Positions 6,767 through 8,990 of a stretch of 8,990 nt of DNA are shown here, piece by piece. Each line of letters starts with the position of its first letter. Position 1 is the stretch's first letter. The position numbers and the translations under genes were made by a program. Origin of the DNA: Ruminococcus sp. (GTDB lineage Bacteria > Bacillota > Clostridia > Oscillospirales > Acutalibacteraceae); assembly GCA_023667385.1 (NCBI GenBank), contig JAMPAE010000053.1:1-8990 (forward strand), written 5' to 3'. Under the pieces are notes generated by a model. The model did no database searches. It saw nothing but the letters and a program-made list of their open reading frames with translations, and had not been told where the DNA came from.

Positions 6767-7111
6767 ATGAACATTCAGATTTACGGAACATCGAAATGCT
6801 TTGACACAAAAAAAGCTCAGCGATATTTCAAGGAACGTGGCATCAAGTTTCAGTTCATTGACCTTGCAAAGTTCGGCATGAGCAAAGGCGAATACAACAG
6901 CATCAAAACGGCGCTCAAATGCAAGCTTGATGATTTGGTGAATGAAAAATCAAAAAAATATGACAGCTCATTCATCAAGTACCTTGCATCGGAGGAAGCA
7001 AAAGAGGAAAAACTGCTTGAAAACCAGGAGCTTTTTAAAACACCGATTGTCAGAAACGGCAAAAAGGCAACAATCGGCTATCAGCCTGATGTTTGGAAAG
7101 AATGGGATTAA
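6767..7111 (+). CDS. ArsC/Spx/MgsR-family thioredoxin-fold protein
   Basis: A 114-residue protein of the ArsC-like family, which covers glutaredoxin-coupled arsenate reductases, the transcription factor Spx and YffB-type proteins of unknown activity. Evidence: an N-terminal strand and active-site loop IYGTSKCFDTKKAQRYFKER (5-24) with Cys11, a helix, and the C-terminal KTPIVRNGKKATIGY (91-105) with the family's cis-proline (Pro93) and following Arg96. The second cysteine of the Spx CxxC redox switch is replaced by Thr14, so a disulfide switch of that type is unlikely. Cys52 is the only other cysteine. No arsenic-resistance genes are nearby, so a role in arsenate reduction should not be assumed. 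The start is supported by AAAGGA upstream. It is probably co-transcribed with the DUF896 gene 12 bases downstream. Confidence 0.88.
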   Translation: MNIQIYGTSKCFDTKKAQRYFKERGIKFQFIDLAKFGMSKGEYNSIKTALKCKLDDLVNEKSKKYDSSFIKYLASEEAKEEKLLENQELFKTPIVRNGKKATIGYQPDVWKEWD

Positions 7112-7123
7112 TCGGAGGTAAAA

Positions 7124-7339
7124 ATGGTTACACAAGAACAAATTGACAGAATAAACGAGCTTGCGCACAAATCAAAAACCCCCGAGGGGCTGACAGAAGC
7201 GGAAAAAGCAGAACAAAAAGTTCTGCGCCAAGCATATGTTGCTTCATTTAGGGAAAGCCTTGTTGCAAACCTTGAAAACACCTACATTGTTGATGAGCAT
7301 GGCAACAAAAAGAAGGTTCAGCGCAGAGCCAAAAAATAA
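7124..7339 (+). CDS. DUF896 family protein (YnzC-like)
   Basis: A small cytosolic protein of 71 residues. It matches the DUF896 pattern known from B. subtilis YnzC: RINELAHKSK (9-18), an LTEAEKAEQ turn (23-31) and the helix LRQAYVASFRESL (34-46), followed by a short polar basic tail ending RRAKK. Family structures show a two-helix hairpin. The molecular role is not established, although ynzC in B. subtilis sits in the SOS-induced yneA-yneB-ynzC operon. Here there is no yneA or LexA context; the gene follows the ArsC-like gene with a strong GGAGG at 7114-7118 and is closed by a terminator. Translation would begin at the ATG at 7124. Confidence 0.9.
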   Translation: MVTQEQIDRINELAHKSKTPEGLTEAEKAEQKVLRQAYVASFRESLVANLENTYIVDEHGNKKKVQRRAKK

Positions 7340-7350
7340 GATGACAGAAA

Positions 7351-7401
7351 ACTCCCACATTCAGATTGATGCTGAACGTGGGAGTGTATTTTATTATTTT
7401 T
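7351..7401 (+). terminator. Strong intrinsic terminator between convergent genes
   Basis: ACTCCCAC (7351-7358) pairs perfectly with GTGGGAGT (7378-7385). After one A/C mismatch, TTCAG pairs with CTGAA around a seven-base loop. The plus strand continues with a T-rich run (TATTTTATTATTTTT), ending the ArsC-like/DUF896 transcript. On the opposite strand the stem is followed by TTTTCTGTC, so it may also act, less strongly, on the lipoprotein transcript arriving from the right. Confidence 0.9.
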
Positions 7402-7417
7402 CAAAATTAAGTTGATG

Positions 7418-8038
7418 TTACCGCAACGGAACTGTTTCATCACGTATCTTTGTTGTGTCTGCATAGGCAACCTTGCTGACAGGCTTGTTGGTTGATTCAA
7501 TTTCATGCAGCCATTTGTTATAGATGATGAACTCACTGACAAGCGAATTTGAAAGATAGACATAATAAAAACTGCCGCTTTGCTTTGTCAGCTCACCCTG
7601 CGCAGAAAAGGTTTCAGGCTTTGTGAGCGCAAACTCATTGATGACAGCTTGTGCTTGCTCTGATGTACAAAGCGTGAATGCAGCGAGCGTGTTTGCCGCC
7701 GTTTTGCAAAAAAGCGAAATCATGTCATCCGTCAGGGTCAGCGGCTTGCCTTTTTCGTCAAGCTTTGGCAGTATCACCCGGCATTGCTCAATTTTTTTGT
7801 TTTCATCCTCGATTATACGAAGCGCAACCGAATTTTTGCCGCACGAAAAAAAACAGTTATAAAACGTCTGCCCACTGTTTGTTGTTGCAAGCAAATCAGT
7901 GAAGCCGAGCGGCTGCTCGGTCTGGTGCCTGTTATAATTTTCGATGAAAGCGCTAAGCTGCATAAACTCGCTTTTTGTGCAGGCACAGAGGTTGAACATC
8001 AGCACGGCAAGCATTAGAGAACATAAAAACCTTTTCAT
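7418..8038 (-). CDS. Small putative lipoprotein of unknown function
   Basis: I do not recognise the family. The 206-residue product starts MKRFLCSLMLAVLMF, a lipoprotein signal peptide, and has a lipobox LCAC that places the lipidated cysteine at residue 20, so the protein is predicted to be anchored outside the membrane. Cys at the -2 position is unusual but tolerated. The mature part is soluble, with no further membrane segment. It has five more cysteines (two in YNCFFSC, about residues 60-67) and a mix of helix and strand. The start at 8038 follows AGGAGG at seven bases; an in-frame ATG at 8056 lies upstream of that site and is rejected. It has its own likely promoter and lies after the terminator of the preceding gene, so it appears to be a single-gene unit. 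Confidence is high for the gene and its export, none for a function. Confidence 0.82.
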   Translation of the reverse strand: MKRFLCSLMLAVLMFNLCACTKSEFMQLSAFIENYNRHQTEQPLGFTDLLATTNSGQTFYNCFFSCGKNSVALRIIEDENKKIEQCRVILPKLDEKGKPLTLTDDMISLFCKTAANTLAAFTLCTSEQAQAVINEFALTKPETFSAQGELTKQSGSFYYVYLSNSLVSEFIIYNKWLHEIESTNKPVSKVAYADTTKIRDETVPLR

Positions 8039-8058
8039 TCCATCGCCTCCTACCATAA

Positions 8059-8088
8059 TTTATATGGCAGCGGAAAGCAAAATATCAA
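8059..8088 (-). promoter_or_regulatory. Likely promoter of the lipoprotein gene
   Basis: On the minus strand TTGATA (8088-8083) and TATAAA (8064-8059) are 18 bases apart. Transcription would start near 8052, immediately before the AGGAGG at 8051-8046, giving a very short leader. Confidence 0.55.
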
Positions 8089-8099
8089 TTTAAAAGATG

Positions 8100-8134
8100 C
8101 GGGAAAGGCTTTACTTTAGCATAAACCTTTCCCG
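8100..8134 (-). terminator. Hairpin terminator after the acidic hypothetical gene
   Basis: On the minus strand CGGGAAAGG (8134-8126) pairs perfectly with CCTTTCCCG (8108-8100), extended by TTTA with TAAA inside after one bulged base. It begins eight bases after the stop of the gene at 8142. The following sequence, CATCTTTTAAATT, is only a modest T-tract, so termination may be partial and some readthrough into the lipoprotein gene is possible. Confidence 0.7.
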
Positions 8135-8141
8135 TAAAATA

Positions 8142-8591
8142 TTACCATTCGTTTGCTATGCGCTCATTAAGGCGCTTTTCGATTTCAGCAACTGGATAAA
8201 TGTCACAACTGATTGCTTCAATTGCCATGCACATTTCGATGTGATCTGCGTCAACATCATCAACATAATCGTGAAATTCATGCTCTGTTCCGTCAATGTA
8301 TACCACGCAGCAATTTTCTTTATCTAGCTTAACCTGCTTTGGTTTTTCTCCCTCATAGAAAAATTTTATCAAATTAAAATAGTAGCCCACAAGTTCGTCG
8401 GTAACTTCGTCCGGGTCAACTTCAACCGGCTGACTGAATGCCTGCGACAGAATGCCCTCGAAAGCATGAAATGCCTCGGAATGGATAACATTCATAAAAG
8501 CTTCATCACGCTCCTCCTCGGGCAAATCTTCCACTTTTTTAAATTGATCTGCAAGATAGTTTTGCAATTGTTCGCCTGTAATATATTCCAT
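8142..8591 (-). CDS. Acidic hypothetical protein, downstream of a GH13 gene
   Basis: I do not recognise the family. The 149-residue product is strongly acidic: 37 Asp/Glu against 11 Lys/Arg by my count. It has no signal peptide or membrane helix, so it is probably cytosolic. The N-terminal half looks helical (about residues 5-55), the middle contains a predicted strand pair around CCVVYIDGTEHEF (94-106), and the C-terminal part is helical again, with a cluster of aspartates (YVDDVDADH, 109-117). An ideal AGGAGG precedes the ATG at 8591, only 13 bases after the stop of the alpha-glucosidase gene, so the two are in one operon. This placement does not by itself show a sugar-related function. A hairpin terminator follows. 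Confidence 0.82.
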   Translation of the reverse strand: MEYITGEQLQNYLADQFKKVEDLPEEERDEAFMNVIHSEAFHAFEGILSQAFSQPVEVDPDEVTDELVGYYFNLIKFFYEGEKPKQVKLDKENCCVVYIDGTEHEFHDYVDDVDADHIEMCMAIEAISCDIYPVAEIEKRLNERIANEW

Positions 8592-8604
8592 TTTATCCTC
8601 CTGT

Positions 8605-8990
8605 TTAGTTCACCTTGTAAAGGTTTGCTTCAAACGGTGAAAGCTCGCCCTTGCCTGTTGTTTTGACGTTTGAAGCAATGAGCCTGAATCCTGTTGTGTT
8701 GACCGGGCGCTTCGTCGGCTTACTTGTGAGGTTAATTTCAACAAAGTATGAGCCATCGTGAGCATCAGTCCTGTAATAAGTGAGAACATCAGTGAAGTTT
8801 TCCTTGGCAAGCTTGAATGAGCCGTAAACCAAAGCCGGGTGCTCATGCCTGAGAGCAATCATCTTTTTGAAAAAGCTGAGCACGGAGTTTTCATCTTTTT
8901 CCTGCTTTGCAACATTGATTTGCTTATAGTTGCCGTTGACCTGAATCCACGGTGTGCCGGTTGTGAAGCCTGCATTTTCTTCGTCAGACC
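8605..8990 (-). CDS. Alpha-glucosidase, GH13 family, oligo-1,6-glucosidase type (C-terminal fragment)
   Basis: The last 127 residues of a glycoside hydrolase whose N-terminal part lies beyond the right edge. The run GFTTGTPWIQVNGNYKQINV, then an SVLSFFKKMIALRHEHPALV helix and VYGSF, is characteristic of the end of the catalytic barrel in intracellular GH13 alpha-glucosidases (oligo-1,6-glucosidase, subfamily 31-like). These cleave isomaltose-type or malto-oligosaccharides to glucose. The remainder is the C-terminal beta-sandwich domain, ending NLYKVN. Full-length relatives are about 550 residues, and the three catalytic acids are outside the window, so activity and exact specificity cannot be judged. 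The frame is open to the right edge. It is followed after 13 bases by the acidic hypothetical gene. Confidence 0.9.
   Translation of the reverse strand, partial: SDEENAGFTTGTPWIQVNGNYKQINVAKQEKDENSVLSFFKKMIALRHEHPALVYGSFKLAKENFTDVLTYYRTDAHDGSYFVEINLTSKPTKRPVNTTGFRLIASNVKTTGKGELSPFEANLYKVN

Overview
The window looks like chromosomal DNA from a low-to-moderate GC Gram-positive bacterium, most likely a clostridial Firmicute (Bacillota, Oscillospirales/Ruminococcaceae-like). The grounds are strong AGGAGG-type ribosome binding sites, consensus sigma-A promoters, hairpin-plus-T-tract terminators, a DUF896 (YnzC-like) gene, and the gene order mreB-mreC-mreD-PBP2. The genus is not determined by anything I can see. 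I see no phage, transposon, CRISPR, tRNA or rRNA.

Layout. (1) Positions 1-4084, minus strand: a cell-elongation operon read mreB, mreC, mreD, then a class B penicillin-binding protein (PBP2/mrdA type) that runs off the left edge before its KTG box. A good promoter (TTGAGT-17-TATAAT) sits about 100 bases upstream of mreB. The mRNA leader can fold into a nested hairpin, and a second small hairpin lies between a strong Shine-Dalgarno sequence and the mreC start. (2) Positions 4169-4927, minus strand: a single-gene unit for thiamine pyrophosphokinase with its own extended -10 promoter and its own terminator. (3) Positions 4985-7401, plus strand: an alanine/glycine:cation symporter (AGCS family) with an unusual insert of about 95 residues, then a small ArsC/Spx-fold protein and a DUF896 protein, which share a promoter and end at a strong hairpin terminator. 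(4) Positions 7418-8990, minus strand: the C-terminal end of a GH13 alpha-glucosidase (oligo-1,6-glucosidase type) entering from the right edge, a tightly coupled acidic protein of unknown function, a hairpin terminator, and a separate gene for a small lipoprotein of unknown function.

How they fit together. MreB, MreC, MreD and PBP2 are partners in the elongasome that inserts side-wall peptidoglycan. The remaining genes are independent housekeeping or nutrient functions: cofactor activation, amino-acid uptake and intracellular oligosaccharide cleavage. I do not see convincing evidence of a previously undescribed multi-gene system. The points most worth a second look are the structured mreC ribosome binding site, the mreB leader hairpin, the insert in the AGCS transporter, and the two unrecognised proteins at 7418-8038 and 8142-8591.
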